Shown here: in pieces, positions 17,521 through 26,363 of the stretch | Layout of the letters: each line of letters starts with the position of its first letter | How positions within the stretch are numbered: position 1 is the stretch's first letter | Origin: Allofournierella massiliensis | Lineage (GTDB): Bacteria > Bacillota > Clostridia > Oscillospirales > Ruminococcaceae | Assembly (NCBI RefSeq): GCF_004345265.1 | Contig: NZ_SLUM01000003.1 | Span: forward strand, 1-64,000 | Length of the DNA: 64,000 nucleotides | Reading direction: 5' to 3' | Made by a program: the position numbers and the translations under genes | Notes under the pieces: model-generated | What the model saw: the letters and a program-made list of their open reading frames with translations, nothing else | The model's database searches: none | Told to the model about the DNA's origin: nothing

Positions 17521-18557
17521 GTGAGCAACAGAATATTTTCCGGTGCCACGCCCAGTTGGGCGGGCAGAGGGTTCGGGCGCTTGTCCTTGGCCATGCGCCA
17601 CCAGATGTCCGGCGTGCCGGGGGTCTGGTTCGGGGTGCGCATCTGGATGATCCACTCGAAGGGCTCCTCGATCTGGCCGGTGTATTCCACCTCGAACCGG
17701 TTGGCCGGGGCCTTGGGGTGGAAGTAGTGGGCCCGGATGCCGATGGCGCACAGATCCTCCGGCACCGGGCGGGCGGTGGTGAACTGGATGCCCCAGTCCT
17801 CCACCCAGACGGTATTGGGGCCGGTGCGCCGGGCCGCCGCGATGTTCTTGCAGCCGGTGAGCCGCGCCGCCGCCCGGCTGCCCGGGTCGGCAAATACCTC
17901 CTTGGTGGCCCCGCAGCGCAGCAGCTGGCCCTCGTCCAGAATGGCCAGCCGGCCGCACATGTGGTAGGCTTCGTCCCGGCTGTGGGTCACCAGCAGCACG
18001 TCGCCGGAAAAATCCTTCAGCACCCGCAGCATGTCCAGCTGCAGCTGCTCCCGCAAATGGCTGTCCAGCGCGGAGAAGGGTTCGTCTAATAAAAGCACCT
18101 GGGGCCGGTTTACCAGAATCCGCCCCAGCGCCACCCGCTGCTGCTGCCCGCCGGATAATTCAGCCGGGCGGCGCTGCTCCAGCCCGGCAAGGCCCAGCAA
18201 CTCCACCGCCTGCCGGTAAAGAGTCTGCTTCCTGGCCTTGTCCTTTTCCCGGTGCAGCCCGGCCAGCAGGTTCTGGCGCACGGTCATGGTGGGGAAGAGG
18301 GCATAGCTCTGGAACAGATACCCCACCCCCCGCTGCTGGGGCGGCAGGTTGATGCGCTGCTCGGAGTCAAAGAGGGTGCGGCCATCCAGCACGATGCGGC
18401 CCCGGGCCGGCGTTTCCACCCCGGCGATGCAGCGCAGGGTCATGCTTTTGCCGCAGCCGGAAGCGCCCAGCAGGCCGGTGATGCCGCCGTCGGTTTCCAG
18501 CGATACCTTTAAATGAAAGGAACCCAGATCCTTTTCGATGTCCACAAACAGGCTCAT
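17514..18557 (-). CDS. modC: Molybdate ABC transporter ATPase ModC
   Basis: This 347-residue ATPase has Walker A GASGCGKS near residues 31-38, signature LSGGQQQRVALGR, Walker B VLLLDEPFSALD and the H-loop LLVTHSRDEAYHM. A C-terminal ~110-residue region is consistent with a TOBE-like regulatory domain. It energises molybdate (or tungstate) uptake. Its ATG overlaps the modB stop by four bases. Confidence 0.9.
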   Translation of the reverse strand: MSLFVDIEKDLGSFHLKVSLETDGGITGLLGASGCGKSMTLRCIAGVETPARGRIVLDGRTLFDSEQRINLPPQQRGVGYLFQSYALFPTMTVRQNLLAGLHREKDKARKQTLYRQAVELLGLAGLEQRRPAELSGGQQQRVALGRILVNRPQVLLLDEPFSALDSHLREQLQLDMLRVLKDFSGDVLLVTHSRDEAYHMCGRLAILDEGQLLRCGATKEVFADPGSRAAARLTGCKNIAAARRTGPNTVWVEDWGIQFTTARPVPEDLCAIGIRAHYFHPKAPANRFEVEYTGQIEEPFEWIIQMRTPNQTPGTPDIWWRMAKDKRPNPLPAQLGVAPENILLLTR

Positions 18558-19219
18558 GGGGCGCGCCTCCTTTGCTTTTGCTCCAGCAGGTTCACGGTGA
18601 GCAGCACCGCCGCGCTGATGGCCAGATTTACCAGCACCCAGGCAAAGGCGGCTGCGTCATCGCCGGTGCGCCAGAGCTGGTATACGGTGGTGGAGATGGT
18701 GGCGGTGCGCCCGGGGGTGTAGCCGATGAGCATGCTGGTGGCGCCGTATTCGCCCAGAGCCCGGGCAAAGGCCAGCACCGCGCCCGCCAGAATGCCCTGA
18801 CGGCAGGCGGGCATGCGCACCCGCCAGAAAATATAGGTGTTGGAAAGCCCCAGTGTGCGGCCTGCGTCCGTCAGACGCTCATCGAAGCTCTCGAACGCGC
18901 CGCGGGCGGTGCGGTACATCAGGGGGAAGGCCACCACCGCCGCGGTGAGGATGCCGCCGTACCAGGTCATCACGAATTTGATGCCGAAATTGGCGAGGAA
19001 GATGCCCAGCGGCCGTTTGGCCCCGAACACCAGCAGCAGAAAATAGCCCACCACCGTGGGGGGCAGCACCAGCGGCAGGGTGAGCACCACGTCCAGCAGG
19101 CCCTTCACCAGCCGGGGCAGCCGGGCCACATAGTAGGCGGCAAAGATGCCGGAAAAGAACACCAGCACACTGCTGATGGCAGCAATGCGCAGCGAGTTCC
19201 AGAGGGGATACCAGTCCAT
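18554..19219 (-). CDS. modB: Molybdate ABC transporter permease ModB
   Basis: This 221-residue permease has five to six membrane spans and the binding-protein-dependent transport EAA-type loop (ESFDERLTDAGRTLGLSNTYIFWRVRMP) that docks to ModC. LPLVLPPTVVGYFLLL is characteristic of ModB. The ATG has GGAG about nine bases upstream. It is separated from modA by 238 bases holding a hairpin and a foldback repeat, which is unusual for a mod operon. Confidence 0.9.
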   Translation of the reverse strand: MDWYPLWNSLRIAAISSVLVFFSGIFAAYYVARLPRLVKGLLDVVLTLPLVLPPTVVGYFLLLVFGAKRPLGIFLANFGIKFVMTWYGGILTAAVVAFPLMYRTARGAFESFDERLTDAGRTLGLSNTYIFWRVRMPACRQGILAGAVLAFARALGEYGATSMLIGYTPGRTATISTTVYQLWRTGDDAAAFAWVLVNLAISAAVLLTVNLLEQKQRRRAP

Positions 19220-19236
19220 GGAAAAAACTCCAATCC

Positions 19237-19268
19237 GAAAAATGGGGCAAGGCAGCCTGCCTTGCCCC
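19237..19268 (-). terminator. Hairpin with T tail between modA and modB
   Basis: GGGGCAAGGCAG stem (19244-19255 with 19257-19268) followed on the minus strand by ATTTTT, just upstream of the modB ribosome site. It could reduce modBC relative to modA. Confidence 0.55.
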
Positions 19269-19281
19269 GTTTTGTTTGTTT

Positions 19282-19455
19282 CAGGCGGCTCCGCATAATT
19301 TCAGGTGGTGGAGCGCGCCGGAAAATTTTTTGTGATATGAACCAAAAAGCACAGCCAAGCCTTGGTGGCTTGGCGAGCATTTTTGGAAAATAGCACGGGA
19401 AATTTTGGTGCGATACGCCACCTGATCCCTTGGGCGTAAATTGTGCGGAGGTGCC
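19282..19455. repeat. Foldback repeat, copy 1 (mod operon)
   Basis: A 174-base element with imperfect terminal inverted repeats (AGGCGGCTCCGCATAATTT against AAATTGTGCGGAGGTGCCT) and an internal GCCAAGCC-TTGG-TGGCTTGGC hairpin. It is about 80% alike copy 2 at 43305-43477. No coding capacity. Confidence 0.8.
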
Positions 19456-19457
19456 TT

Positions 19458-20351
19458 TTATATTACAGGGGAGAAGCCCACTTCCTCAAATACCTGCATG
19501 GCCGCATCGGTCTGCAGATAGTCCAGGAAGGCCTGCGCCTCCTCGCTGTGCTGAGAAACGTTCAGCACGGCGGCGGGGTAGATCACCTGGCCGCACATCT
19601 CTTCAGTGGCGTAGTCCACCGGGGTGATTCCGGCGCTGAAGGCGTCGGTGCAGTAGACCACACCGCAGTCCACGCTGCCCTCGGTGATCTGGGTGGTGAC
19701 CTCCTTCACGTTGGAGCCGTAGGTGATCTTGCCGGCGTTTGCCAGTTCCTCTTCATTCAGGCCATAATAGGCCAGAATCTGCTGGGTGTACTGGCCCACC
19801 GGCACGTCGCTGTTGCCCATGGCCATCAAAATGTCGCTGCCTTCCAGTGCTTTGGCCAGATCGTCAAAGCTGGTGATGGCTGCGTCGCTGCCCTCGGCCA
19901 CGCACAGGGCAACCTTGTTTTCCAGCAGGTTCACCCGGGTGCCCTCGGCCACGAAGTCCAGCCCTTCGGTGTTCACGCTGGCGTCAGCGGTCTTGTCCAG
20001 CTGATCCATCTGCTTCTGCCCGGCGGAGAGGAACACGTCGCAGACTGCGCCCTCCTGAATCTGAGTTTTCAGGGTGCCGGAGGAATCGAAGTTGAAGGTC
20101 AGGGTCACATTGGGGGCTACGGTCTTGTAGTCCTCGGCGATCTGGTTCAGGGTCTCGGTCAGGCTGGCGGCGGCAAACACCGTCAGCTCCACCGGTTCGC
20201 CCCCGGTCTCGGCCTGAGAAGCGGAAGCGGACGCCGCGCCGGAACCGGCGGACACGGCAGAAGAGGGGGAAGCGGCGGAAGATGCGCCGCCGCAGCCTGC
20301 CAGCGAGAACGCCAGCGCGAAGGCTGCGGCCAGTGCGAATGCCTTTTTCAT
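19458..20351 (-). CDS. modA: Molybdate-binding lipoprotein ModA
   Basis: This 297-residue protein has a lipoprotein signal (FSLAGC lipobox, Cys at about 20) and an Ala/Ser linker, then a periplasmic-binding fold. ModA features include LTVFAAASLTETLNQIAEDY, FNFDSSGTLKTQI and the conserved VDCGVVYCTDA. It captures molybdate outside the cell for ModBC. AAAGGAG precedes the ATG. It is the first of the three mod genes in transcription order and follows moaC. Confidence 0.9.
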   Translation of the reverse strand: MKKAFALAAAFALAFSLAGCGGASSAASPSSAVSAGSGAASASASQAETGGEPVELTVFAAASLTETLNQIAEDYKTVAPNVTLTFNFDSSGTLKTQIQEGAVCDVFLSAGQKQMDQLDKTADASVNTEGLDFVAEGTRVNLLENKVALCVAEGSDAAITSFDDLAKALEGSDILMAMGNSDVPVGQYTQQILAYYGLNEEELANAGKITYGSNVKEVTTQITEGSVDCGVVYCTDAFSAGITPVDYATEEMCGQVIYPAAVLNVSQHSEEAQAFLDYLQTDAAMQVFEEVGFSPVI

Positions 20352-20455
20352 GGATAAAACTCCTTTTCCCGTATTTCAGGGATATTTCTTTTCAATCTTT
20401 GTGGATTTACACAGAGCTGAAGCAAAAGGAACAATCGCGGGGGAAAATGCGCGGC

Positions 20456-20926
20456 TCAGAATACAAAGTCGCCGCTTTTACCACCCTGCTTTTCGCAGAG
20501 GTGGATGTCGGAAATGACCATGCGCTTGTCCATGGCCTTGCACATGTCGTATACGGTGAGCAGCGCGGTGGAAACGCCGGTCAGCGCCTCCATCTCCACG
20601 CCGGTTTTGCCCTCGCACTGCACGGTGCAGCGGGCGGTGATGGAGTGGCTTTCGTCGTCCAGAGTAAAATCAACGGCGCACTTGGTCAGCGCCAGCACAT
20701 GGCACAAAGGAATCAGGTCGGAGGTGCGCTTGGTGGCCATGATGCCCGCCACCCGGGCCACGCCCAGCACGTCGCCCTTTTTGGCGCTGCCCTCCTTCAC
20801 GGCCTGATAGCATTCGGCGCTCATGGAGATGCGCCCGGAGGCGACGGCGGTGCGGTGGGTCACGGCCTTGTCGGTCACGTCCACCATGATGGCTTCGCCC
20901 TTTTCATTTAAATGGGTAAACGGCAT
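20456..20926 (-). CDS. moaC: Cyclic pyranopterin monophosphate synthase MoaC
   Basis: This 156-residue protein has the MoaC signatures [32 protein letters not shown] and [23 protein letters not shown]. It converts the MoaA product to cPMP in molybdopterin synthesis. AAAGGAGT precedes the ATG at 20926. It sits between the MoeA-like gene and modA, so cofactor synthesis and molybdate uptake share one transcription direction. No MoaA, MoaD or MoaE is in the window. Confidence 0.92.
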   Translation of the reverse strand: MPFTHLNEKGEAIMVDVTDKAVTHRTAVASGRISMSAECYQAVKEGSAKKGDVLGVARVAGIMATKRTSDLIPLCHVLALTKCAVDFTLDDESHSITARCTVQCEGKTGVEMEALTGVSTALLTVYDMCKAMDKRMVISDIHLCEKQGGKSGDFVF

Positions 20927-20955
20927 AAGAATACTCCTTTTATCAAAAGAATGGG

Positions 20956-21978
20956 TCAGGCCTTGCCGAAGCCGCAGTTGGGGAAGGTGCACACCGGGCA
21001 GCTCAGGCACAGCCCGCCGTTGCCGTAAGCGGCCAGCTGATCGGCGCTCACCGGTACGCCTGCCACCAGATAGGGCAGCACCAGATCAAAGATGGTGCGC
21101 TTGGCGTACATCACGCAGCCGGGCAGGCCGCACACCGGGCGGTCGCCCTCGGCGTAGGCCAAAAGGAACATGGCTCCCGGCAGCACCGGCGCACCGTAGC
21201 TCACAACGCGGGCGCCGGTGTTCCTGATGGCCAGCGGGGTCTTGTCGTCCGGGTCCACGCTCATGCCGCCGGTGCACAGCACCATGTCCGCGCCCTCGCG
21301 CAGCATCTGGTTGGCTGCGGCGGTGATCTTCTCGTGGTCGTCGTTCAGAACGGTATGCCAGGCCATCCGGCAGCCGTATTCCGCCAGCTTCTGTTCGATC
21401 ACCGGGGTGAAGGAATCCTGAATGCGGCCGTAGAACACCTCGTTGCCGGTGGTCACCACGCCCACCTTCAGCTCCCGGAAGGGCACCAGCCGGAACAGGG
21501 GCTCGGTTCCCACAGCGGCGCGGGCAGCGTCCATCTTGGCGGTCTCGATCACCAGCGGGATCACCCGCATGCCGGCCAGCTTGTCGCCCTTTTTCACCGC
21601 AAAGCCGCCGTGGCGGCAGGCTACCATCACCTCGCCCAGCCGGTTCAGGCGGAACAGCCGCTCGGTGTCCACCAGAAACAGGCCGTCCACCTGGGCGGTC
21701 AGCTCGATTTTGCCCTCGCTGGGCTCGCTGGCGCTCATGTATTCGTTCTGGCACAGCTGACGCAGAATCTCGGCCGCGTCGTTCTCGTGCAGGTGGTTTT
21801 CGTCGTTCTCCCAGATGTAGATGTGATCCTTGCCCACGCTCAGCAGCACCGGCACGTCCTCAGGAGTAATCACATGACCCTTTTTGAATACGGGGCCCTT
21901 CTTGACCCCGGGAATGATCTGGGTGATGTCGTGGCAGAGCACCTGGCCCACCGCGTCCTCGGTTTTCATCAGTTTCAT
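20956..21978 (-). CDS. Molybdopterin-binding (MoeA/MogA-like) protein
   Basis: This 340-residue protein has a molybdopterin-binding core around residues 175-300 ([60 protein letters not shown]). This is the type found beside selenium-dependent molybdenum hydroxylases rather than classical MoeA. The C-terminus has an unusual Cys cluster ([17 protein letters not shown]) that could bind metal. GGGAGGGC precedes the ATG at 21978. It is the first gene after a structured leader and promoter. Confidence 0.8.
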   Translation of the reverse strand: MKLMKTEDAVGQVLCHDITQIIPGVKKGPVFKKGHVITPEDVPVLLSVGKDHIYIWENDENHLHENDAAEILRQLCQNEYMSASEPSEGKIELTAQVDGLFLVDTERLFRLNRLGEVMVACRHGGFAVKKGDKLAGMRVIPLVIETAKMDAARAAVGTEPLFRLVPFRELKVGVVTTGNEVFYGRIQDSFTPVIEQKLAEYGCRMAWHTVLNDDHEKITAAANQMLREGADMVLCTGGMSVDPDDKTPLAIRNTGARVVSYGAPVLPGAMFLLAYAEGDRPVCGLPGCVMYAKRTIFDLVLPYLVAGVPVSADQLAAYGNGGLCLSCPVCTFPNCGFGKA

Positions 21979-22005
21979 AAACAAGCCCTCCCGTGAATGA
22001 ATCCG

Positions 22006-22148
22006 AAATACCGGCGCCCCACCGCCCTGAAGAGACAGGGGGGCACCGGGAAAATGCGTTTTTAAAATCTGAACCCGGCGGCGCAGATCAATGCGTCGAG
22101 GCTTACGGCGATTCCGCCGTTTCGCCTGCGGGTGCCACAGGCTGGTTC
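22006..22148 (-). promoter_or_regulatory. Candidate cofactor- or metal-sensing structured leader
   Basis: The 170-base 5' leader can form a junction closed by GAACC/GGGTTC (22144-22148 with 22071-22076). Inside are hairpins CCTG/CAGG, ACGGCG/CGCCGT and CGCA/TGCG. Downstream is a strong stem CCGGCGCCCC (22011-22020 with 22040-22049) that could gate translation. The position suits a Moco/tungsten-cofactor type riboswitch, but I cannot match it base by base to that motif. Confidence 0.4.
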
Positions 22149-22155
22149 TTTTCTG

Positions 22156-22184
22156 ATTGTAGCACAGAAGGCGTTGTTTCACAA
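22156..22184 (-). promoter_or_regulatory. Promoter of the moeA-like/moaC operon
   Basis: Minus-strand TTGTGA (22179-22184), 17 bases, TACAAT (22156-22161) with an extended TG. Confidence 0.75.
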
Positions 22185-22237
22185 GAGAAATAACGGGTAA
22201 AAAGAATGACTTATTTCCCCGGCCGCAGGGGGCGGCT

Positions 22238-22266
22238 TTGTCTTGTTCGGGTGTTTATGGTATAGT
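22238..22266 (+). promoter_or_regulatory. Promoter for aldehyde dehydrogenase
   Basis: TTGTCT (22238-22243), 17 bases, TATAGT (22261-22266). Confidence 0.65.
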
Positions 22267-22313
22267 AAAAAAGACGATAACCATATAAAACAGGCAGGAA
22301 TCAGGAGAACTTC

Positions 22314-23711
22314 ATGAAAACTGAACGACTGAACGAAACATCCGCCCGTGCGCTTCTGGACGCACAGAAAACATATTTTGCCACCGGAGCCACCCGCCCG
22401 CTGGAATTCCGGCTGCGGCAGCTGCAGGCGCTGTACAAGGCGCTGGAGCGGCATGCCCCGGAACTGGAAGCGGCCCTGAAGGAGGATCTGGGCAAGAGCC
22501 GGTTCGAGAGCTACACCAGCGAAATCGGCATGGTGCTGGCGGGCATCTCTCACATCCGCCGCCATCTGGCCCGCTGGATGAAGCCCCGCGCAAAATTCGC
22601 GCCCGTGCAGCTGTTCCCCGGTCGCAGCATTGTGGAGCCGGTGCCCTACGGCTGCGTGTACATTCTGGGCCCCTACAACTACCCGGTGCAGCTGCTGCTG
22701 GAGCCGCTGGCCGAGGCGCTGGCGGCAGGCAACTGCGCGGTGGTCAGCCCCTCCGAGCTTACCCCCCATGTGGCCGAGGCGGTTTCGGCCATGCTGGCCG
22801 AGACCTTCCCGCCGGAGTATGTGTGCTGCGTGCCTGCGGGCATCGAGAACAACACCCTGATGCTGCACAGCCGCTTTGATTACATCTTCTTCACCGGCAG
22901 CCCCCGGGTGGGCCGCATCGTGATGCAGGCCGCCGCGGAAAATCTGGTGCCGGTGACGCTGGAGCTGGGCGGCAAAAGCCCGGTGATCGTGGCAAGGGAT
23001 GCCCATCTTGCCACCGCCTGTGAGCGCATCGTGTGGGGCAAGCTGATGAACGCGGGCCAGACCTGTGTGGCGCCGGACTATGTGCTGGTGGACCGGAGCA
23101 TTCAGGAAGAATTTCTGCAGGGGTTGGAAGCGGCCATCCGGCGCTTCTACGGCCCGGATGCCCAGAAGAGCCCGGACTACGGCCGCATCGTGAACGAGGG
23201 CCACATCCGGCGGCTTGGCCGCATTCTGGAAGCGGACAGGGAAGCCATCCGGTTCGGCGGCCGGGTGGACGAAGCCGACCGGTACATCGAGCCCACCATC
23301 CTCTGCCCAAACAGCATGGACGCGGCCTGCATGCAGGAGGAGCTGTTCGGCCCGCTGCTGCCGGTGTTCGCTTATGACGACCTGAACGGGGCGCTGGAGA
23401 TCATTAACAAAGGCGAAAAGCCGCTGGCCTTGTATGTGTTCAGCCGGGACAAGGCGCTGGTGCGCCGGGTGCTGGATTCCACCGCCAGCGGCGGCGTGAG
23501 CGTGAACGACACCATCGGCCATATTCTGGACCCGGATCTGCCCTTTGGCGGGGTGGGTCAGTCCGGCATGGGCAATTACCACGGGCAGGCGGGCTTTCTC
23601 ACCTTTTCCCACCAGCGCAGCGTGCTGCGGCGGGGGCTTTTCCCCATGCGCGTTGCGTTCCCGCCCTTTACCGAAAAAGGCGAGCGCACCGTGCGCCGCC
23701 TGATGCGATGA
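22314..23711 (+). CDS. Class 3-type NAD(P)-dependent aldehyde dehydrogenase
   Basis: This 465-residue enzyme matches the short, membrane-associated ALDH3/YwdH group. It has the NAD site FFTGSPRVGRIVM, general base Glu in LELGGKSP, and nucleophile Cys251 in GQTCVAPDY. The C-terminal segment is LPFGGVGQSGMGNYHG. It oxidises aldehydes (often fatty or aromatic) to acids; the natural substrate is unknown. AGGAG precedes the ATG, with a promoter ending 48 bases upstream. It overlaps the membrane protein gene by four bases. Confidence 0.9.
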   Translation: MKTERLNETSARALLDAQKTYFATGATRPLEFRLRQLQALYKALERHAPELEAALKEDLGKSRFESYTSEIGMVLAGISHIRRHLARWMKPRAKFAPVQLFPGRSIVEPVPYGCVYILGPYNYPVQLLLEPLAEALAAGNCAVVSPSELTPHVAEAVSAMLAETFPPEYVCCVPAGIENNTLMLHSRFDYIFFTGSPRVGRIVMQAAAENLVPVTLELGGKSPVIVARDAHLATACERIVWGKLMNAGQTCVAPDYVLVDRSIQEEFLQGLEAAIRRFYGPDAQKSPDYGRIVNEGHIRRLGRILEADREAIRFGGRVDEADRYIEPTILCPNSMDAACMQEELFGPLLPVFAYDDLNGALEIINKGEKPLALYVFSRDKALVRRVLDSTASGGVSVNDTIGHILDPDLPFGGVGQSGMGNYHGQAGFLTFSHQRSVLRRGLFPMRVAFPPFTEKGERTVRRLMR

Positions 23712-25717
23712 GCGGGAGCAGGTGGGCTGCCTTCTGGAAGGAGTTCACCAGCAGGTGGATGCCGTCCATCCGGGCGAAATGGGCGGCGGCGCTGCCCACC
23801 ATTCTGGTTTCGCTTACACTGCTGTTCAGCATCTGGGGCATCTTCGGGGTGCGCTATGTGGTGATGACTTCTTTTCTGACGCTGGTGTTCCGCACCCGTC
23901 ACCGGCAGGATTTCCGCCCCCGGGAGATGGCACGCACCGCGGTGCAGATGGTGCTGGTGTGCCTGGCGGCCTTTGCGGCCGGGCGGGGCCTGTGGTGGGC
24001 GCTGGCGCTGAATCTGGTGGTACCCTTTGTGCTGGTGTATCTGCTCAGCTCCAAGTTCAGCCCCAAGGCCTATTTTGCCTACGGTATGGAGTTCGTTTTT
24101 CTGCAGCTGGTTCCGGTGGAGCCGGAGCAGCTGCCGGTGCAGCTGGGGGTGCTGGTCTACGGCCTTTCGGTGGTAACGGTTGCGCTGTGGCTCCACGCAA
24201 AAATCATCCATCGGCGCAGGCACTTCGGAACCGTGCGAAAAGGTATGGACAATTTGTGCCGCCAGCTGGAAAAGCTGGCCCGGGGCGAGAGCGTGAGCGC
24301 CGAGCACGACGCGCTGCCGCCCATGCTGATCCACATGAATCAGGTGATCTATGGCAGCCGGGGCTATACCTATCTGGCCAACGGCTACGGCAAGGTGAAT
24401 TATCTGTTCATGCTGGTGTTCCAGCGATTCTATTATTTCACCGACCATTTCATCACGCCGGGCCAGGTGCCCGACGCGGCGGACGCGGACTGGCTTCTGC
24501 GGCTGGCCGAGCTGTTCCGCCGGGCGGAACGGGAGCTGAACGGGCCGGAAAATTCGGCGCTGCGGGCGCAGCTGGAGCAGCTGCACAATGAGCCGGGCCT
24601 GAAGGATGAGCGGCAGAAGGAGGCCATGGGCGAGATTCTGCGGGTGTTCGGTGTGGCGCTTCAGGCGCTGGAGCAGGTGCACCCGACCCGCCCGCAGAAG
24701 GACTGGGCGCTGCCCGGTGACCAGAACAAGGTGAAGGCTGTGCGCTATGCCTTCGGGCTGGATCAGTTCACCAACCGGTTTGCGGTGCGCCTGTCCGCCG
24801 TGCTGTGCCTGGGCTTCGGCTTTGTGTGGCTCACCGGGCTGGAGCATGCCTACTGGTACCCCATGACCGCCTTCCTGATGCTGATGCCCTACGCGGAGGA
24901 GAGCCGGATGAAGATCGGCAACCGTATTCGGGGCACGCTGGGCGGCGCGGTGGTGTCGGTGCTGCTGATGTCGCTGTTCCACACCATGCCGGAATACATC
25001 CTCATCATGGCGGTGATGACCTGCTTCATGTACTACGCGCCGGTTACCTCCTGGACCATGACGGTATACAGCACCTGCTACGGCATGACGCTGGCCCAGA
25101 TGCGGCTGGGGCTGATGGAATCGGTGACGCTGCGGCTGGCCTGTGTGGCGCTGGCAGCCGTTACCGCGGCGCTGGCCAACCGGTTCCTGCTGCCCAACAC
25201 CGCCGGGCGGGAGTTTTCCAAAAGCGTGGAGGAGCTGTTCGAGCTGGACCTGAGCATGCTGGCTCAGGTGCGGGAATACTGCCGCACCGGCGCCTACGAC
25301 CCCAACCGGATGCGGGAACGGATGGTGCGCTCTCATCTGGTGGAAAACGAGATCCAGACCGGGCTGAAGGGGATGAACCGCTCCGAACAGGAATTTTACA
25401 GCCAGATGCTGCCCATGAACCGGCAGCTGGTCAGTGAGATCGAGCAGATCAACGCCTATCTGCGCAGCCGGCCCCATCTGCTGAACACCGGTTACAGCCG
25501 GATGGCCGCCGAGGTGCTGGACAACCTGGAGGACGCAATCCTGCGCATCAAGCTGAGCTACACAAAAAACGAGCTGGTGCCCTTCTTCGATACCGGCCGA
25601 AGCCCCCAGGCCTTTGGCCGCCTGGAGGACAGCCTTTACTTCAATACGCTGGCGGTGAACTGCCTGCAGACTCTGCGCCAGATGAACGATCTGATGGAGA
25701 GCAAGGCGAACCCGTGA
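23708..25717 (+). CDS. FUSC / aromatic-acid-exporter-like membrane protein
   Basis: This 669-residue protein has two clusters of membrane spans (about 25-160 and 360-500), each followed by a soluble helical region. That is the duplicated layout of FUSC and YccS/ArAE-type exporters. PYAEESRMKIGNRIRGTLGGAVVSVLLM is the conserved post-membrane motif. Its start overlaps the dehydrogenase stop (ATGA). Coupling suggests disposal of an aldehyde-derived acid, but that is inference. Confidence 0.75.
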   Translation: MSGSRWAAFWKEFTSRWMPSIRAKWAAALPTILVSLTLLFSIWGIFGVRYVVMTSFLTLVFRTRHRQDFRPREMARTAVQMVLVCLAAFAAGRGLWWALALNLVVPFVLVYLLSSKFSPKAYFAYGMEFVFLQLVPVEPEQLPVQLGVLVYGLSVVTVALWLHAKIIHRRRHFGTVRKGMDNLCRQLEKLARGESVSAEHDALPPMLIHMNQVIYGSRGYTYLANGYGKVNYLFMLVFQRFYYFTDHFITPGQVPDAADADWLLRLAELFRRAERELNGPENSALRAQLEQLHNEPGLKDERQKEAMGEILRVFGVALQALEQVHPTRPQKDWALPGDQNKVKAVRYAFGLDQFTNRFAVRLSAVLCLGFGFVWLTGLEHAYWYPMTAFLMLMPYAEESRMKIGNRIRGTLGGAVVSVLLMSLFHTMPEYILIMAVMTCFMYYAPVTSWTMTVYSTCYGMTLAQMRLGLMESVTLRLACVALAAVTAALANRFLLPNTAGREFSKSVEELFELDLSMLAQVREYCRTGAYDPNRMRERMVRSHLVENEIQTGLKGMNRSEQEFYSQMLPMNRQLVSEIEQINAYLRSRPHLLNTGYSRMAAEVLDNLEDAILRIKLSYTKNELVPFFDTGRSPQAFGRLEDSLYFNTLAVNCLQTLRQMNDLMESKANP

Positions 25718-25728
25718 ATACAAAAACG

Positions 25729-25766
25729 AAAAGCAGCCGTGCGGCGTTTTCCGCACGGCTGCTTTT
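25729..25766. terminator. Bidirectional terminator
   Basis: Perfect 16-base arms (AAAAGCAGCCGTGCGG), 6-base loop, between convergent genes. Confidence 0.92.
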
Positions 25767-25788
25767 GCCGTTTAGGGGGTTCGTTCCA

Positions 25789-26166
25789 TCAGCCCTGCAT
25801 GCCCAGGAACATGCCCAGCACATAGGGGATCAGCCAGATCAGCCATACCACGATGCTGAACCGGTGGAAGCTCTGCTGCTTTTCGGCGTTGCCGCGGGCA
25901 TACACCAGCGTGGCCCACACCGCATGGAACAGCATGAGCACGATGGCCAGCGCGCCGGTAATGCCGTGGGGGCTCAGCAGGCCGGAGCCGTGGGCCATGG
26001 TGGACATGATGGTGGTGCCGGTGGTGTCGAACACAAGGCCGCACCAGAACAGAATCACATGGCGCTTCTGCAGGCTGTGGGCCCGGCGCTCGGAAAATAC
26101 GCCCACGGTGTAAAAGCACAGCGCAAGGGTGATGGTAACAATGGCAGCAATCAGCTGAGTGGTCAT
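25789..26166 (-). CDS. HsmA-family (TIGR03987-like) small membrane protein
   Basis: This 125-residue protein has four membrane spans and family-like features: SERRAHSLQKRHVILFWCGLVFDTTGTTIMSTMA, then HGITGALAIVLMLFHAVWATLVY with conserved His. It is thought to be an integral membrane protein of heme- or stress-related operons; function is poorly defined. GAGAGGAG precedes the ATG at 26166. Transcription starts at a consensus promoter overlapped by a palindrome, so it is clearly regulated. Confidence 0.75.
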   Translation of the reverse strand: MTTQLIAAIVTITLALCFYTVGVFSERRAHSLQKRHVILFWCGLVFDTTGTTIMSTMAHGSGLLSPHGITGALAIVLMLFHAVWATLVYARGNAEKQQSFHRFSIVVWLIWLIPYVLGMFLGMQG

Positions 26167-26213
26167 GGTTGGTTCTCCTCTCTGAATGAAAGGGGCCAAA
26201 GGGCCCGAGATTG

Positions 26214-26258
26214 ATAATGAACGATGTTCATTATAGCCGGATCCCGACGTGCTGTCAA
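26214..26258 (-). promoter_or_regulatory. Consensus promoter with TetR-type palindrome
   Basis: Minus-strand TTGACA (26253-26258), 17 bases, TATAAT (26230-26235). The perfect repeat ATAATGAAC-GAT-GTTCATTAT (26214-26234) covers the -10 box and start point. Confidence 0.85.
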
Positions 26259-26296
26259 TGCAAAAACCGAAAAAAGGCACAAGATACGAACGATTG

Positions 26297-26309
26297 TGAA
26301 CATTGTTCA
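26297..26309. promoter_or_regulatory. Second TGAAC-N3-GTTCA palindrome
   Basis: TGAACATTGTTCA, the same core as the site at 26217-26231, 40 bases upstream of the -35 box of the small membrane protein gene. Confidence 0.6.
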
Positions 26310-26363
26310 GGAAAATTGGCCGGTTCCTGCAAAAGGTTTTTGCTCCGGCAGGGGGCCGGGCTC

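Noticed and set aside
19282-19455. CRISPR or tandem repeat array
   Set aside because: The repeated elements are 170 bases, far apart, and have inverted ends rather than regularly spaced short repeats.
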